Positions 35,548 to 45,344 of a stretch of 64,000 bases of DNA are shown here, in pieces (position 1 is the stretch's first letter; each line of letters opens with the position of its first letter). The DNA lies in contig JAKBAM010000013.1 in NCBI GenBank assembly GCA_021809105.1, positions 1 to 64,000 on the forward strand, written 5' to 3'. Below the pieces are notes generated by a model. It was not told the DNA's origin, searched no databases, and saw only the letters and a list, made by a program, of their open reading frames with translations. The position numbers were made by a program, and so were the translations under genes. This DNA comes from Actinomycetes bacterium. Its GTDB lineage: Bacteria; Actinomycetota; Acidimicrobiia; Acidimicrobiales; Palsa-688.

Positions 35548-36420
35548 TTACCCGGCGTCGTCGTGCCCTCGGAGGAAGCGCTCCACCTCGTCGGCCAGGC
35601 GGCCGGCATCCACCGGTAGGGCAGCGTTGGCCTCGTCGCGGCGCTCGTCGTCGTCGGCTTCCTCGAGCTGGGCGACGTAGGCCGCGGCGTCCTCGTCGTC
35701 GGCCACCCGCTCGCTCACCTGACGCTCGTATTCTTCGGCCGCGACCCGAAGTTCGAGCGGATTGACCCGCGCGCCGACCAGGCTGGCGGATCGCTCTACC
35801 AGGGCCAGCGCCGCCTTGGGCGAAGGTACCTGGTGCACGTAGTGGGGTACAGCAGCCCAAAAGCTGGCGGTGCGCATGCCGGCCTTGTCGAAGGCGTCGT
35901 GGAGCACGCCGACGATCCCGGTGGGACCCTCGTAGGTCGAGGACGACAGCCCGAGGCGGCCCGCCAGCTCGGCGTCGTCAGTGGTACCGGTGACTTTCAC
36001 CGGGCGGGTGTGGGGGACATCGGCCAGGAGGGCCCCCAGCGTCGCCGCCATCTCGACGCCGAGGGAGGCCGCCACCTCCACGATCGAATTGCAGAACGTC
36101 CGCCACTTGAGCTGCGGCTCGACACCTCGAACCAGCACGACGTCCCGCCCGGTCCCCGGGACCTGGGCATGGAGGAACTCCGTCAATGGCCATTCGACCG
36201 CCCGGGTGGCGCCGTCGACGATCTTGACCTGGGGGCGCGTCTCGGTGAAGTCGAAGAACTCTTCGGGATCCAGCTCGGCGAACGGCGTGGCGTCCCATGC
36301 CTGGGCGAGGTAGGACAGCGCAAGTGATGCGGCGTCACCCGCATCGTTCCACCCCTCGAACGCCACTACGAGCAAGGGTCGGCGCAACTGCGGATGGCGC
36401 TCCCAACGGACGGGCTCCAT
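35548..36420 (-). CDS. PAC2 family protein (proteasome-assembly-chaperone-like)
   Basis: 290 residues. LLVVAFEGWNDAGDAASLALSYL at the N-terminus and GVEPQLKWRTFCNSIVEVA are characteristic of the actinobacterial PAC2 family, related to proteasome assembly chaperone 2; the C-terminus is an acidic helical extension rich in Asp/Glu. Function in bacteria is not settled. Divergent from lhr with 127 bp between starts. Confidence 0.88.
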   Translation of the reverse strand: MEPVRWERHPQLRRPLLVVAFEGWNDAGDAASLALSYLAQAWDATPFAELDPEEFFDFTETRPQVKIVDGATRAVEWPLTEFLHAQVPGTGRDVVLVRGVEPQLKWRTFCNSIVEVAASLGVEMAATLGALLADVPHTRPVKVTGTTDDAELAGRLGLSSSTYEGPTGIVGVLHDAFDKAGMRTASFWAAVPHYVHQVPSPKAALALVERSASLVGARVNPLELRVAAEEYERQVSERVADDEDAAAYVAQLEEADDDERRDEANAALPVDAGRLADEVERFLRGHDDAG

Positions 36421-36547
36421 CTATCGAAGGTACCGCCGGGAGCGGCCCTTGGTGCGGGCACGGGCGGTGGCTGACGAGCCGCGGGCCCCGCGCGGCGTGG
36501 ATCAGGGCCGCGGGGATGTCGCATGTCCGCCGTACGCTTCCGAGGGC

Positions 36548-39500
36548 ATGGACTTCTCGGCGCCCACCTCTGCTTGGTTCGCGGCGGCCTTCGAGGCTCC
36601 CACGGCCGCGCAGGAGCAGGGTTGGGCTGCCATCGGCAGGGGCGAGCACACTCTGATCCTGGCTCCCACCGGTTCGGGCAAGACTTTGGCCGCCTTCCTG
36701 TGGGCCATCGATCGGTTGATCGCCGCCCCCGCCGTTCGCGGCGCCCCCAAGCGTGGTAGCCGAGTCCTCTATGTAAGCCCCCTGAAAGCCCTGACCTACG
36801 ACGTCGAGCGCAACCTCCGGGCGCCACTGACCGGTATCGCCCGGGAAGCCGGCCGCTTGGGCGTGGAAGTGCCAGAGATCCGGGTTGCCACTCGCACCGG
36901 CGACACCCCCGCCGAGGAGCGCCGGTCCATGGCCAGGCGCCCGCCAGACATCCTCATCACCACCCCGGAGTCCCTCTACCTCCTGCTCACCTCACAGGCT
37001 GCCGCCATCCTCGAAGGTGTCCAGCACGTGATCGTGGACGAGATACACGCGATGGCCGCCACCAAGCGCGGCGCCCACCTGGCCCTGTCTCTCGAACGGC
37101 TGGAGCAGCTCACGGAGGAGCCGCCCCAGCGCATCGGCCTGTCGGCCACCCAGCGCCCACTCGAGGAGCTGGCCCGCTTCCTCGGTGGCCAGTCGCAGGC
37201 GGGCGACCGCAGGCCGGTCACGATTGTCGACGCGGGGGTCCGCAAGCCCCTCGAGCTGTCGATCGTCGTGCCAGTCGAAGACATGGGTGAGCTGGGAAGA
37301 TCCCTTTCTGGGCCCTCTGACGAGGAGGACGGCGGAGACCTGCTCATGCGGGGCGCCGCCGCAGGGACCCCAGAAGTCCGTTCGTCGATCTGGCCGGCGA
37401 TCTACCCTAAGCTGCTCGAACTGATCAGGGCGCACCGCTCGACCCTGATCTTCGTCAACTCCCGCCGCCTGGCCGAACGCCTGGCGGCGCGGCTCAACGA
37501 GCTGGCCGCTGAGGGGGAGGAGGGCGCCGACGAGCAGTTCGGCTACACCCGGTCCGGTAGCGGTTACCACGGCGCCGGCGCCCCCGCAGAGATGGTGCGG
37601 GCTCACCACGGGTCGATCGCCCGAGAGCAGCGCCTCGAGATCGAGGACGCCCTCAAGGCGGGGAGGCTGCCGGCCCTGGTCGCCACCTCCAGCCTGGAGC
37701 TTGGTATCGACATGGGGGCCATCGATCTGGTCATCCAGGTGGAGGCGCCGACCTCGGTGGCGTCGGGCCTGCAGCGCATCGGCCGGGCCGGCCACAACGT
37801 GGGCGAGGTGTCCCGAGGTCGGATCTTCCCGAAGTTCCGGCACGACTTGCTGGTGTCGGCGGTCGTCGCGCAGCGGATGCACGCTGGGCTGGTCGAGGAG
37901 ACCAGGGTGCCGCGCAACCCGCTCGACGTGCTGGCGCAGCAGATCGTGGCCATGGTGGCCGCCGCCGACGCGCCGGTAGCCGTGGTGGAGGTGGCCGGCG
38001 TGGTCAGGAGGGCTTACCCGTTCTCTGAGCTGGGGACCGCGGCGTTCGAAGGTGTACTCGACATGCTGGCGGGGCGCTACCCGAGCGACGAGTTCGCCGA
38101 GCTCCGGCCCCGGCTGGTGTGGGATCGCGTCGGAGGGACCCTGACCGCCAGGCCGGGGGCCAAGATGCTGGCGGTCACCAGCGGGGGGACCATCCCTGAC
38201 CGCGGCCTGTTCGGTGTGTTCACCCCTAATGGCGGGAGGGTGGGCGAGCTCGACGAGGAGATGGTTTACGAGAGCAGGGTGGGGGAGACGTTCCTGCTCG
38301 GCGCCACGACGTGGCGCATCGAAGACATCACGCGCGACCGGGTGGTCGTCACGCCGGCACCGGGGGTGCCCGGCAAGATGCCGTTCTGGCACGGAGAGGT
38401 TCTTGGTCGCCCTTACGAGCTCGGGGTCGCCGTCGGCGCCTTCACCCGGAAGTTGGCGCGGACCGACGATGCCGTGCTGCGAGCTGACCACGACCTCGAC
38501 GAGTTGGCGGTGCGCAACCTTCGCGCCTACGTGGCCGAGGAGCTCGAGGCCACAGGCGGGCTCTTGCCGACTGATCGCCAGATCGTCGTCGAGCGGTTCC
38601 GCGACGAGCTTGGCGACTGGCGGGTCGCTGTCCTGTCGCCCTTCGGCGCCCGGGTCCACGCACCCTGGGCGATGGCCATCGAAGCCCGGCTCCGACACAC
38701 CCAAGGGGCGGGCGTGCAGGCGGTTTGGAGCGACGACGGCATCATCGTGAGGTTGCCCGAAGCGGAGGACGTACCGCCGACCGAGGCAGTCATGATCGAC
38801 CCCGACGAGATCGAGGAGCTGGTCGTCGGGGCCACCGGCGACTCCGCGCTCTTTGCCGCGCGCTTCAGGGAGAACGCCGCCCGTAGCCTGCTGTTGCCTC
38901 GGCGTCGGCCCGGAGCGCGCACCCCTTTGTGGCAGCTGCGCCAGCGTGCAGCCGACCTGTTGGCGGTGGCATCCAAGCACGGGCAGTTCCCGGTCCTCCT
39001 GGAAACCTATCGCGAGTGCCTGCGAGACGCTTTCGACCTGCCGGCGCTGACCTCGCTGTTGCGGGATGTGGCGGCCCGCAAGGTCCGGGTGGCGACAGTC
39101 GAACTTCCGAGTCCGTCGCCCTTCGCCAGCGGCCTGGCCTTCGCCTACGTCGCCCAGTTCATGTACGAGGGAGACGCCCCCCTGGCCGAGCGCCGGGCCC
39201 AGGCCTTGACCCTCGACCGGCGGATGCTCGCCGAGCTGCTCGGCACCGACGAGCTCCGGGACCTTCTCGACGCCGGAGTCCTGACCGCGCTCGAGGCCGA
39301 GCTGCAGGCCCTCGACGAGCGGCGGCTGGCTACCTCGATCGACCAGGCTGCTGACCTTCTCCGGCGCCTGGGCGACCTTTCGGCTTCGGAGTTGGAGGAG
39401 CGCTGCGCCCCGGGGGTCGCTGCGCTGGCGGCGTCGGCTCTGGTGGAAGACCGAAGGGCGGTCCCCGTGCGCATCGCCGGGGAGCTTCGCCTGATCGCAT

Positions 39501-41296
39501 CCGAGGATGCCGGCCGCTACCGCGATGGGCTCGGGGTGGTGCCCCCCCCTGGTGTGGCCGACGCCTTCCTCGAACCGGTGCCCGACGGGCTCCTCCAGAT
39601 CGTTCGCCGGTGGTCCCGGGTGCACGGGCCGTTCGTCGTCAGCGAGCCGGCCGCCCGCTTGGGGATCTCCGCCGCGGCGGTCGGCGCCGTAATCCAGCAG
39701 CTGGCCGGCGAGGGACGCCTGGAGCGGGGTGCGTTCCGACCTGGGGGAAGTGGCCGGGACGAGTGGTGTGACACCGAGGTGCTACGCATCCTGCGCCAGC
39801 GCTCCCTGGCGGCCCTGCGCAAGGAGGTGGCGCCTGCTGACGCCGGCGCCCTGGTGCGTTTCCTTCCCGCCTGGCACGGGGTGGCGGCGGTGGGGCACAC
39901 ACCAGCCGCCGGCGGTCTCGAACGTCTCTTCGAAGTCATCGGCCAGCTCCAGGGGTTTGCCATCCCGGCGAGCGCCCTGGAGGCCGACATGCTCCCCTCG
40001 CGCGTCCGGGGCTACCAACCCCGGATGCTCGATGAGCTGATGGCTGCCGGCGAGGTCATGTGGGTCGGAGCGGGTGCGATCGGACGCACGGACGGGCGTA
40101 TCGTGCTCGGACTGCGGCACCAGGCTCCGCTGCTCTGGCGGCGGCTGGGCTTCGCCGGTGGGGTGCTGGCGGGGATGCCGGAACGCGCTCCCACAGCCGA
40201 GGCCCAGGCCGGCGGCCCGGAGGTGACCGCTGGTGTGGTGCCTGGAGAAGGGGTTGGCGGTGAGCTCACCGGCGAGCTGCACCATCACCTTCGGCGGGTG
40301 CTGGCGGAACGCGGTGCCTGCTTCTTCCGTGAGCTCGGAGCGCCCGGTGCGACCGACCAGGACACGTTGGAGGCGCTTTGGGACCTGGTGTGGGCGGGCG
40401 AGGTCACCGGCGATGCCTTCGCCGCGGTGAGGGCCAGCGCAGGTGGCGCAGGCGGCGGTCGACGCGGATCCTCACTGCGCGGAGGGACCCGGCCCGGCGG
40501 GGGTCGCATGCGTCCGCGCCTCGGCGTCCTGGGTGCCCTCGGGCCACCTCGCGGGCAGGGCCGCTGGTCGCTGGTCGAGCGGGAACTGGGTCCTCATCTG
40601 CCCACGCCGACCGAGACCGGAGTGGCGGTCGCCGGGTTACTGCTCGAGCGGCACGGCGTTCTCACCCGGGAGGCCGTCCGCGGCGAGGGGATCCCCGGCG
40701 GCTTCGCCGGGGTGTACCCAGTGCTGCGCACGATGGAGGACGCCGGACGCATCCGGCGTGGCTACTTCGTGTCTGGAATGGGAGGAGCACAGTTCGCGCT
40801 GCCGGGGGCGGTCGACCGGCTGCGGTCCGTGCGTCAGTGGTCAGCGGAGGAGGCCGGAGAGCCGGCGACCGTCGGCGGGTGGAATCCTCCAGCGGTGCCT
40901 GACCAGATCATCACCTTCCCAACGACCCGGCCCGCAGTGCAGGCGCCGGGGACCGACGGATCGGTTCTGGTCCTGGCGGCGACCGACCCCGCCAACCCCT
41001 TCGGGCTCGGCCTTCCCTGGCCGGTACGGGGTCCGGCGAGGCACGCCGGCTCTTACGTAGTGCTGGTCGACGGCGAGCTCAGCCTTTACGTCGAGCGGGG
41101 TGGCAAGGGGCTCGTCGCCACCCGGGAACTCGATGGCGGCTGGGAGGAGCGAGCCGTGGGAGCCCTGTCGCATCTGGTGACCTCCGGCCGTTGGGGGCGC
41201 CTGGCATTGCAGCGCTGGCCTGAGGGGCTGGGCGCAACGCTGCGCGACGCCCATTTCACCCCAACACCCAGGGGCCTCGTGCTCTACGGGACGTAA
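36548..41296 (+). CDS. lhr: Lhr-type ATP-dependent DNA helicase
   Basis: 1582 residues, full length for the long actinobacterial Lhr. Walker A is APTGSGKT (residues 39-46), the DEIH box follows near 165, motif III SATQRP, motif VI QRIGRAGH, then the winged helix, the Lhr-specific domain and the long C-terminal Lhr-HTH region with an AlkZ-like part. It unwinds DNA and DNA:RNA hybrids with 3'-5' polarity and takes part in repair. ATG 36548 gives MDFSAP; an upstream extension is open but unlikely. nei follows 14 bp later. Confidence 0.95.
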   Translation: MDFSAPTSAWFAAAFEAPTAAQEQGWAAIGRGEHTLILAPTGSGKTLAAFLWAIDRLIAAPAVRGAPKRGSRVLYVSPLKALTYDVERNLRAPLTGIAREAGRLGVEVPEIRVATRTGDTPAEERRSMARRPPDILITTPESLYLLLTSQAAAILEGVQHVIVDEIHAMAATKRGAHLALSLERLEQLTEEPPQRIGLSATQRPLEELARFLGGQSQAGDRRPVTIVDAGVRKPLELSIVVPVEDMGELGRSLSGPSDEEDGGDLLMRGAAAGTPEVRSSIWPAIYPKLLELIRAHRSTLIFVNSRRLAERLAARLNELAAEGEEGADEQFGYTRSGSGYHGAGAPAEMVRAHHGSIAREQRLEIEDALKAGRLPALVATSSLELGIDMGAIDLVIQVEAPTSVASGLQRIGRAGHNVGEVSRGRIFPKFRHDLLVSAVVAQRMHAGLVEETRVPRNPLDVLAQQIVAMVAAADAPVAVVEVAGVVRRAYPFSELGTAAFEGVLDMLAGRYPSDEFAELRPRLVWDRVGGTLTARPGAKMLAVTSGGTIPDRGLFGVFTPNGGRVGELDEEMVYESRVGETFLLGATTWRIEDITRDRVVVTPAPGVPGKMPFWHGEVLGRPYELGVAVGAFTRKLARTDDAVLRADHDLDELAVRNLRAYVAEELEATGGLLPTDRQIVVERFRDELGDWRVAVLSPFGARVHAPWAMAIEARLRHTQGAGVQAVWSDDGIIVRLPEAEDVPPTEAVMIDPDEIEELVVGATGDSALFAARFRENAARSLLLPRRRPGARTPLWQLRQRAADLLAVASKHGQFPVLLETYRECLRDAFDLPALTSLLRDVAARKVRVATVELPSPSPFASGLAFAYVAQFMYEGDAPLAERRAQALTLDRRMLAELLGTDELRDLLDAGVLTALEAELQALDERRLATSIDQAADLLRRLGDLSASELEERCAPGVAALAASALVEDRRAVPVRIAGELRLIASEDAGRYRDGLGVVPPPGVADAFLEPVPDGLLQIVRRWSRVHGPFVVSEPAARLGISAAAVGAVIQQLAGEGRLERGAFRPGGSGRDEWCDTEVLRILRQRSLAALRKEVAPADAGALVRFLPAWHGVAAVGHTPAAGGLERLFEVIGQLQGFAIPASALEADMLPSRVRGYQPRMLDELMAAGEVMWVGAGAIGRTDGRIVLGLRHQAPLLWRRLGFAGGVLAGMPERAPTAEAQAGGPEVTAGVVPGEGVGGELTGELHHHLRRVLAERGACFFRELGAPGATDQDTLEALWDLVWAGEVTGDAFAAVRASAGGAGGGRRGSSLRGGTRPGGGRMRPRLGVLGALGPPRGQGRWSLVERELGPHLPTPTETGVAVAGLLLERHGVLTREAVRGEGIPGGFAGVYPVLRTMEDAGRIRRGYFVSGMGGAQFALPGAVDRLRSVRQWSAEEAGEPATVGGWNPPAVPDQIITFPTTRPAVQAPGTDGSVLVLAATDPANPFGLGLPWPVRGPARHAGSYVVLVDGELSLYVERGGKGLVATRELDGGWEERAVGALSHLVTSGRWGRLALQRWPEGLGATLRDAHFTPTPRGLVLYGT

Positions 41297-41310
41297 GAGG
41301 GTTTCAGGCG

Positions 41311-42141
41311 ATGCCCGAGGGCGACACCATCTACCGCACCGCCGAGTCGCTACGGAAGTGGCTGGGCGGCCGTACCATCACGGCGGCGACCGCAGCTCGG
41401 GGGATTGGTGTCGAGCGCCTGGTGGGCTGCCGAGTGGACGCCGTCGATGCCCACGGCAAGCACCTCCTGCTTCGCTTCTCCGAAGGTCTGGTCCTCCACA
41501 CCCACATGCGAATGACCGGGTCATGGCACGTCTATCCGGCCGGCGAGCGGTGGGGGAGGCCCGCCTCGCAGGCCCGAGTGGCCCTCCATGCCGCCCACCG
41601 GGTGGCGGTCTGCTTCAACGCCCCGGTGATCGAGGTGCTCTCCGAGCGCGAGGTGGGTATCCACCCCACGCTGAGGCGACTGGGGCCTGATGTTCTCGTA
41701 CCCGCTGCCCTCGATCCGCCCGTGGTGCGGGCCAGGGCCCGAGCCCGGGCCGGCGCGTCTCCCACCGCAGGAGAGCTGCTGCTCGACCAGCAGGTGGTCG
41801 CCGGGATCGGCAACATCTACCGTTGCGAGGCGCTCTTCCTCTGCGGCGTCTCACCGTGGGCGGCATCCACTGCTCTGGGCGACGGGTCCATCGACGCTTT
41901 GGTCGCCACCGCGTCGCAGCTGATGGCGGCCAACGCTACGGCCGGTCCTTCGGTGTCTCGCTCTTTTGGGGGCCGGCGGGGCGACACGTGGGTCTACCGG
42001 CGGGCCGGCAGGCCCTGCCGTCGCTGCGGCGCCATGGTCCGGCGGGCCCTGCTCGGCCGCCAGCCCCGCTCCGTCTACTGGTGCCCCTGCTGTCAGGCGG
42101 ACCCGCTCTCACCGCCGTCAGGGCGACCGGGAGAGCTCTAG
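41311..42141 (+). CDS. nei: Endonuclease VIII-like DNA glycosylase Nei
   Basis: 276 residues. N-terminal MPEGDT with Pro2 nucleophile and Glu3, Lys near residue 52 in DAHGKHLLLRF, an H2TH region (ELLLDQQVVAGIGNIYRCEALF) and a C-terminal zinc finger with C-x2-C ... C-x2-C (CRRCG and CPCC). It removes oxidised pyrimidines. Sits 14 bp after lhr, a pairing also known in mycobacteria, consistent with a shared repair operon. Confidence 0.94.
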   Translation: MPEGDTIYRTAESLRKWLGGRTITAATAARGIGVERLVGCRVDAVDAHGKHLLLRFSEGLVLHTHMRMTGSWHVYPAGERWGRPASQARVALHAAHRVAVCFNAPVIEVLSEREVGIHPTLRRLGPDVLVPAALDPPVVRARARARAGASPTAGELLLDQQVVAGIGNIYRCEALFLCGVSPWAASTALGDGSIDALVATASQLMAANATAGPSVSRSFGGRRGDTWVYRRAGRPCRRCGAMVRRALLGRQPRSVYWCPCCQADPLSPPSGRPGEL

Positions 42142-42182
42142 CGCTGGCGGGTAGGCGGTACTTTCACTAGCTTCCCGGGATC

Positions 42183-42620
42183 GTGCTGTGCGTCTCCAGG
42201 GTCATCGAGGCTGACGAAGAGCTGGTCGAAGCCATCGTCCGGCTCCTGCCGCAACTGTCGGCCAGCGCGCCCGCACCCAGCGTCGGGGATCTCAGTGAGA
42301 TCGTGGGTTCGCCGGCGACGGTGTTCTTCGTGCTGCGCAACGGGGAGGGAGGCACGATCGTCGGGGCGCTCACGCTGGCCATATTCCGTATCCCGACAGG
42401 GGTGCGGGCGTGGATCGAGGATGTCATCGTCGACCAGGCCGTTCGAGGCCAGGGAGGCGGCGAACTGCTGACCCGCGCCGCCCTCGACGCCGCCCGCGCC
42501 GCAGGCGCGCGCACCGTCGAGCTCACGTCCCGGCCCACCAGGCAGGCAGCCAACCGGCTGTACCAGAGGCTGGGCTTCGTCACCCGACAAACCAACCTCT
42601 ACCGCTACGACCTGCTCTGA
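42183..42620 (+). CDS. GNAT-family N-acetyltransferase
   Basis: 145 residues. Motif A, VIVDQAVRGQGGGELLTRAAL, gives the acetyl-CoA pyrophosphate loop R-G-Q-G-G-G, and ANRLYQRLGFVTRQTNLYRY is motif B. Substrate unknown. Start GTG 42183, 41 bp after nei. Converges on the chorismate mutase gene. Confidence 0.88.
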   Translation: MLCVSRVIEADEELVEAIVRLLPQLSASAPAPSVGDLSEIVGSPATVFFVLRNGEGGTIVGALTLAIFRIPTGVRAWIEDVIVDQAVRGQGGGELLTRAALDAARAAGARTVELTSRPTRQAANRLYQRLGFVTRQTNLYRYDLL

Positions 42621-42626
42621 ACGCCT

Positions 42627-42956
42627 TCAGGCGATGTGGTCGGGTCCCAGCTCCTCGGCCTCGAGCAAGGTGAACCCGTCGATAATCGTACGCAGGACCT
42701 GTTGGGCCACTCGGGGATCGAGGCCCGCCTCCCGCGCCGTCTCGGCGATGCGCGCCAGCATGTCGTCCTCGCGTCCGCGGTCGACGACCGGCATGTGATG
42801 AGCCCGCTTGTAGTGGACCACCTGCCTGACCAAGCGCCCCCGCTCGGCGAGCAGGGTCACCAGGCGCCGATCGACATCGTCGATGCCGTCCCGGATCGCC
42901 GGGAGGTCCACGTCGGGCTTGGGGGCGGGAGAGTCCACCGCCAGATCATGCCCCAA
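42627..42956 (-). CDS. Chorismate mutase (AroQ type)
   Basis: 109 residues, all helical. IRDGIDDVDRRLVTLLAERGRLVRQVVHYKR contains the AroQ Arg and Lys, and VDRGREDDMLARIAE the second active-site stretch. Catalyses chorismate to prephenate for Phe/Tyr. Cytoplasmic, no signal. Divergent from gltA. Confidence 0.92.
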   Translation of the reverse strand: MGHDLAVDSPAPKPDVDLPAIRDGIDDVDRRLVTLLAERGRLVRQVVHYKRAHHMPVVDRGREDDMLARIAETAREAGLDPRVAQQVLRTIIDGFTLLEAEELGPDHIA

Positions 42957-43069
42957 GGGGGGGACTCACGCCACGCCCCGCCTCGGTTCCGGGCCGCCGT
43001 TTGGTGGGAGGCGGCTGGGCGGTACGATCATGAGCGAATGCAACGAATCCCATCCCGACAGGGGGAGTA

Positions 43070-44341
43070 GTGACCGAATCGATCACCGTCACCGACAACC
43101 GCAGCGGCGAGGTCGTCGAGATCCCCATCGTCGATGGCGGTGTCTCAGCCGATGACTTCCGCAAGCTGCTCCCCGGGATCTGGTTTCGCGACCCAGCCTT
43201 CTTGACGACTGCGGTGGCGTCCAGCGCTATCACCTACCTCGACGGCGACAACGGCATCCTTCGCTACCGCGGCTACCCCATCGAGCAGCTAGCGGAGAAG
43301 TCCTCGTTCCTCGAGGTGGCCTTCCTGCTCCTCAACGGTGACCTGCCGAGTGCCCGGCAGCTGTCGGTGTGGACCGACGAGATCACCAACCACACCTACA
43401 TTCACGAGAACTTTCGCAAGCGCTTCCTGGACGGCTTCCACTACGACGCCCATCCGATGGGGATGCTCGTGTCGGGCCTGGCTGCCTTCTCCACCTTCTA
43501 CCCCGAGGCCAAGGATGTCACCGATCCCGAGGTACGCCAGCGCCAGATCGTGCGCCTGATCGCCAAAACCCCGACCCTCGCAGCTGCTGCACACCGCTTC
43601 AGCCTGGGTATGCCCTTCGTATACCCGGACAACAGCCTTAGCTTCACCGAGAACTTCCTGGCCATGATGTGGAAGATTGCCGAGCCACGCTACGAGGCCG
43701 ACCCGGTCCTGGCGCGCGCTCTCGATGTGCTCTTCATCCTCCACGCCGACCACGAGCAGAACTGCGGGACGCTGGCGATGCGCACGGTGGGGTCTTCACA
43801 CGCCGATCCCTACTCGGCGGCCTCGGCGGCCGCCGCTGCGCTATACGGCCCCCGCCACGGGGGGGCCAACGAAGCCGTCCTTCGGATGCTCACGCAGATC
43901 GGATCGATCGACAACGTCGGCGCCTTCATCGCCGACGTCAAGGCCGGCAAGGGCAAGCTCCAGGGCTTCGGGCATCGGGTCTACAAGAATTACGATCCGC
44001 GGGCCAAGATCATCAAGAAGACAGCCGAGGAGGTCTTCTCCGTCACCGGCAAGAACCCCCTCCTCGACATCGCCCTCAAGCTGGAAGAGGTCGCCCTCTC
44101 GGACGACTACTTCGTCTCCCGGAAGCTGTACCCCAACGTCGACTTCTACTCCGGCCTGATCTACCAGGCGATGGGGTTCCCGACCGAGATGTTCACAGTG
44201 CTCTTCGCCATTCCCCGTACCGCGGGGTGGCTGTCGCACTGGCAGGAGCTGCTCGAGCAGGACAGCAAGATCTACCGTCCACGCCAGATCTGGACCGGCT
44301 CCGACGAGCGCGATTACATCGCCATCGACGAGCGGGGGTAA
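43070..44341 (+). CDS. gltA: Citrate synthase
   Basis: 423 residues, type II citrate synthase length. Catalytic residues are in HADHEQN, GPRHGGANEAV (His) and GFGHRVYKNYDPRA (His/Arg/Asp). An N-terminal beta domain (SGEVVEIPIVDGGVSADDFRKLL) as in hexameric NADH-sensitive enzymes is present. GTG start with GGGGGAG a few bases upstream. Condenses acetyl-CoA with oxaloacetate. Confidence 0.96.
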   Translation: MTESITVTDNRSGEVVEIPIVDGGVSADDFRKLLPGIWFRDPAFLTTAVASSAITYLDGDNGILRYRGYPIEQLAEKSSFLEVAFLLLNGDLPSARQLSVWTDEITNHTYIHENFRKRFLDGFHYDAHPMGMLVSGLAAFSTFYPEAKDVTDPEVRQRQIVRLIAKTPTLAAAAHRFSLGMPFVYPDNSLSFTENFLAMMWKIAEPRYEADPVLARALDVLFILHADHEQNCGTLAMRTVGSSHADPYSAASAAAAALYGPRHGGANEAVLRMLTQIGSIDNVGAFIADVKAGKGKLQGFGHRVYKNYDPRAKIIKKTAEEVFSVTGKNPLLDIALKLEEVALSDDYFVSRKLYPNVDFYSGLIYQAMGFPTEMFTVLFAIPRTAGWLSHWQELLEQDSKIYRPRQIWTGSDERDYIAIDERG

Positions 44342-44361
44342 CCCGCTGCCCGTGGGCTGCC

Positions 44362-45258
44362 TCAGGTGTCGGTGCTGAGCGACTTCGCAGCCTCCGAAGC
44401 CGTAGTGGGCCGGTGAGTGCGTAGCAGGCCCTCTTGGACCACTGTCACCGCCAGGTCGCCGGTTCGGGTGAAGATGGTGCCCACAGCCAGGCCGCGACCG
44501 CCTGCGGCGATCGGGCTGCGCTGGTTGTAGAGCAGCCAGTCGTCGGCCCGCAAGGGCCGGTGGAACCACATCGCGTGATCCAGGCTCACCTGCTGGGCAT
44601 CCGGGTCGTCCCATATGAGCCCGTGGGGGAGCATGATCGTGTCGAGCAGCGTTAGGTCACTCGCATAGGCCACGATGCACGCGTGCTGCATCGGATCGTC
44701 GTCCAGCTTCCCGTCGGCGCGGAACCACATGGAGTGCTCCGGCGCTCGGGGTGGCGAATCGGGGCCGTTTCGCACTGGATCCCCTATGTATCGGACGTCG
44801 ACCGGCCGAGGGCGGTCGTGCCAGCCCCCCAATCGGTCACCGTGGCGGTCCCGCCAGTCAGGGAGCGTCTCGGGGTCGGGCACGGGCGGCATCGGTGTCT
44901 GGTGGGCTACACCCTCCTCGGGGACATGGAACGACGCGGAGAGGTGGAAGATGGCTTCGCCGCGTTGGATAGCAGCGACCCGACGGGTCGTGAAAGACCG
45001 ACCGTCCCGGATGCGGTCTACCTCGAAGAGGATCGGGATCGTCGGGTCCCCGGGCCGTAGGAAGTACGCCTGCAGCGAGTGCACCGATCTGTCGTCGTAA
45101 CGGGGGACCGTACGCCCGGCGGCTACCAGGGCCTGAGCAGCGACCTGGCCGCCGAAGACCCGCAAGCCCGGGCCCGCCGGACTCGAGCCGCGGTAGATGT
45201 CGACCTCCACCGCCTCGAGGTCGAGCGTTGCGACGAGTTCGTCGAGGGCAGCGGTCAC
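44362..45258 (-). CDS. tesB: Acyl-CoA thioesterase II (TesB)
   Basis: 298 residues, double hotdog fold. FGGQVAAQALVAAGRTV and VHSLQAYFLRPGD in the first hotdog; SLDHAMWFHRP (Asp), and GTIFTRTGDLAVTVVQEGL with the Gln in the second, match the TesB Asp-Thr/Ser-Gln triad. Hydrolyses acyl-CoA. The GTG at 45258 is chosen; the longer frame to 45351 is unlikely. Divergent from the GtrA-like gene. Confidence 0.93.
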   Translation of the reverse strand: MTAALDELVATLDLEAVEVDIYRGSSPAGPGLRVFGGQVAAQALVAAGRTVPRYDDRSVHSLQAYFLRPGDPTIPILFEVDRIRDGRSFTTRRVAAIQRGEAIFHLSASFHVPEEGVAHQTPMPPVPDPETLPDWRDRHGDRLGGWHDRPRPVDVRYIGDPVRNGPDSPPRAPEHSMWFRADGKLDDDPMQHACIVAYASDLTLLDTIMLPHGLIWDDPDAQQVSLDHAMWFHRPLRADDWLLYNQRSPIAAGGRGLAVGTIFTRTGDLAVTVVQEGLLRTHRPTTASEAAKSLSTDT

Positions 45259-45344
45259 CCCGCCATTGTGGCTGACGTCGGGCCGTGGGCGGACCTGGAT
45301 GGCGCGCGGCCCCCGGACGGATGCCGGCGGGTATCGTGTCGGCA

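Noticed and set aside
35528-35860. Extension of the hypothetical gene at 35009 into the PAC2 gene
   Set aside because: Arg/Gly-rich shadow sequence; a GGAGG ribosome site supports ATG 35527.
36992-39625. 877-residue minus-strand open frame opposite lhr
   Set aside because: Composition is that of an antisense shadow (His/Gln/Arg/Gly-rich) and lhr has all helicase motifs on the plus strand.
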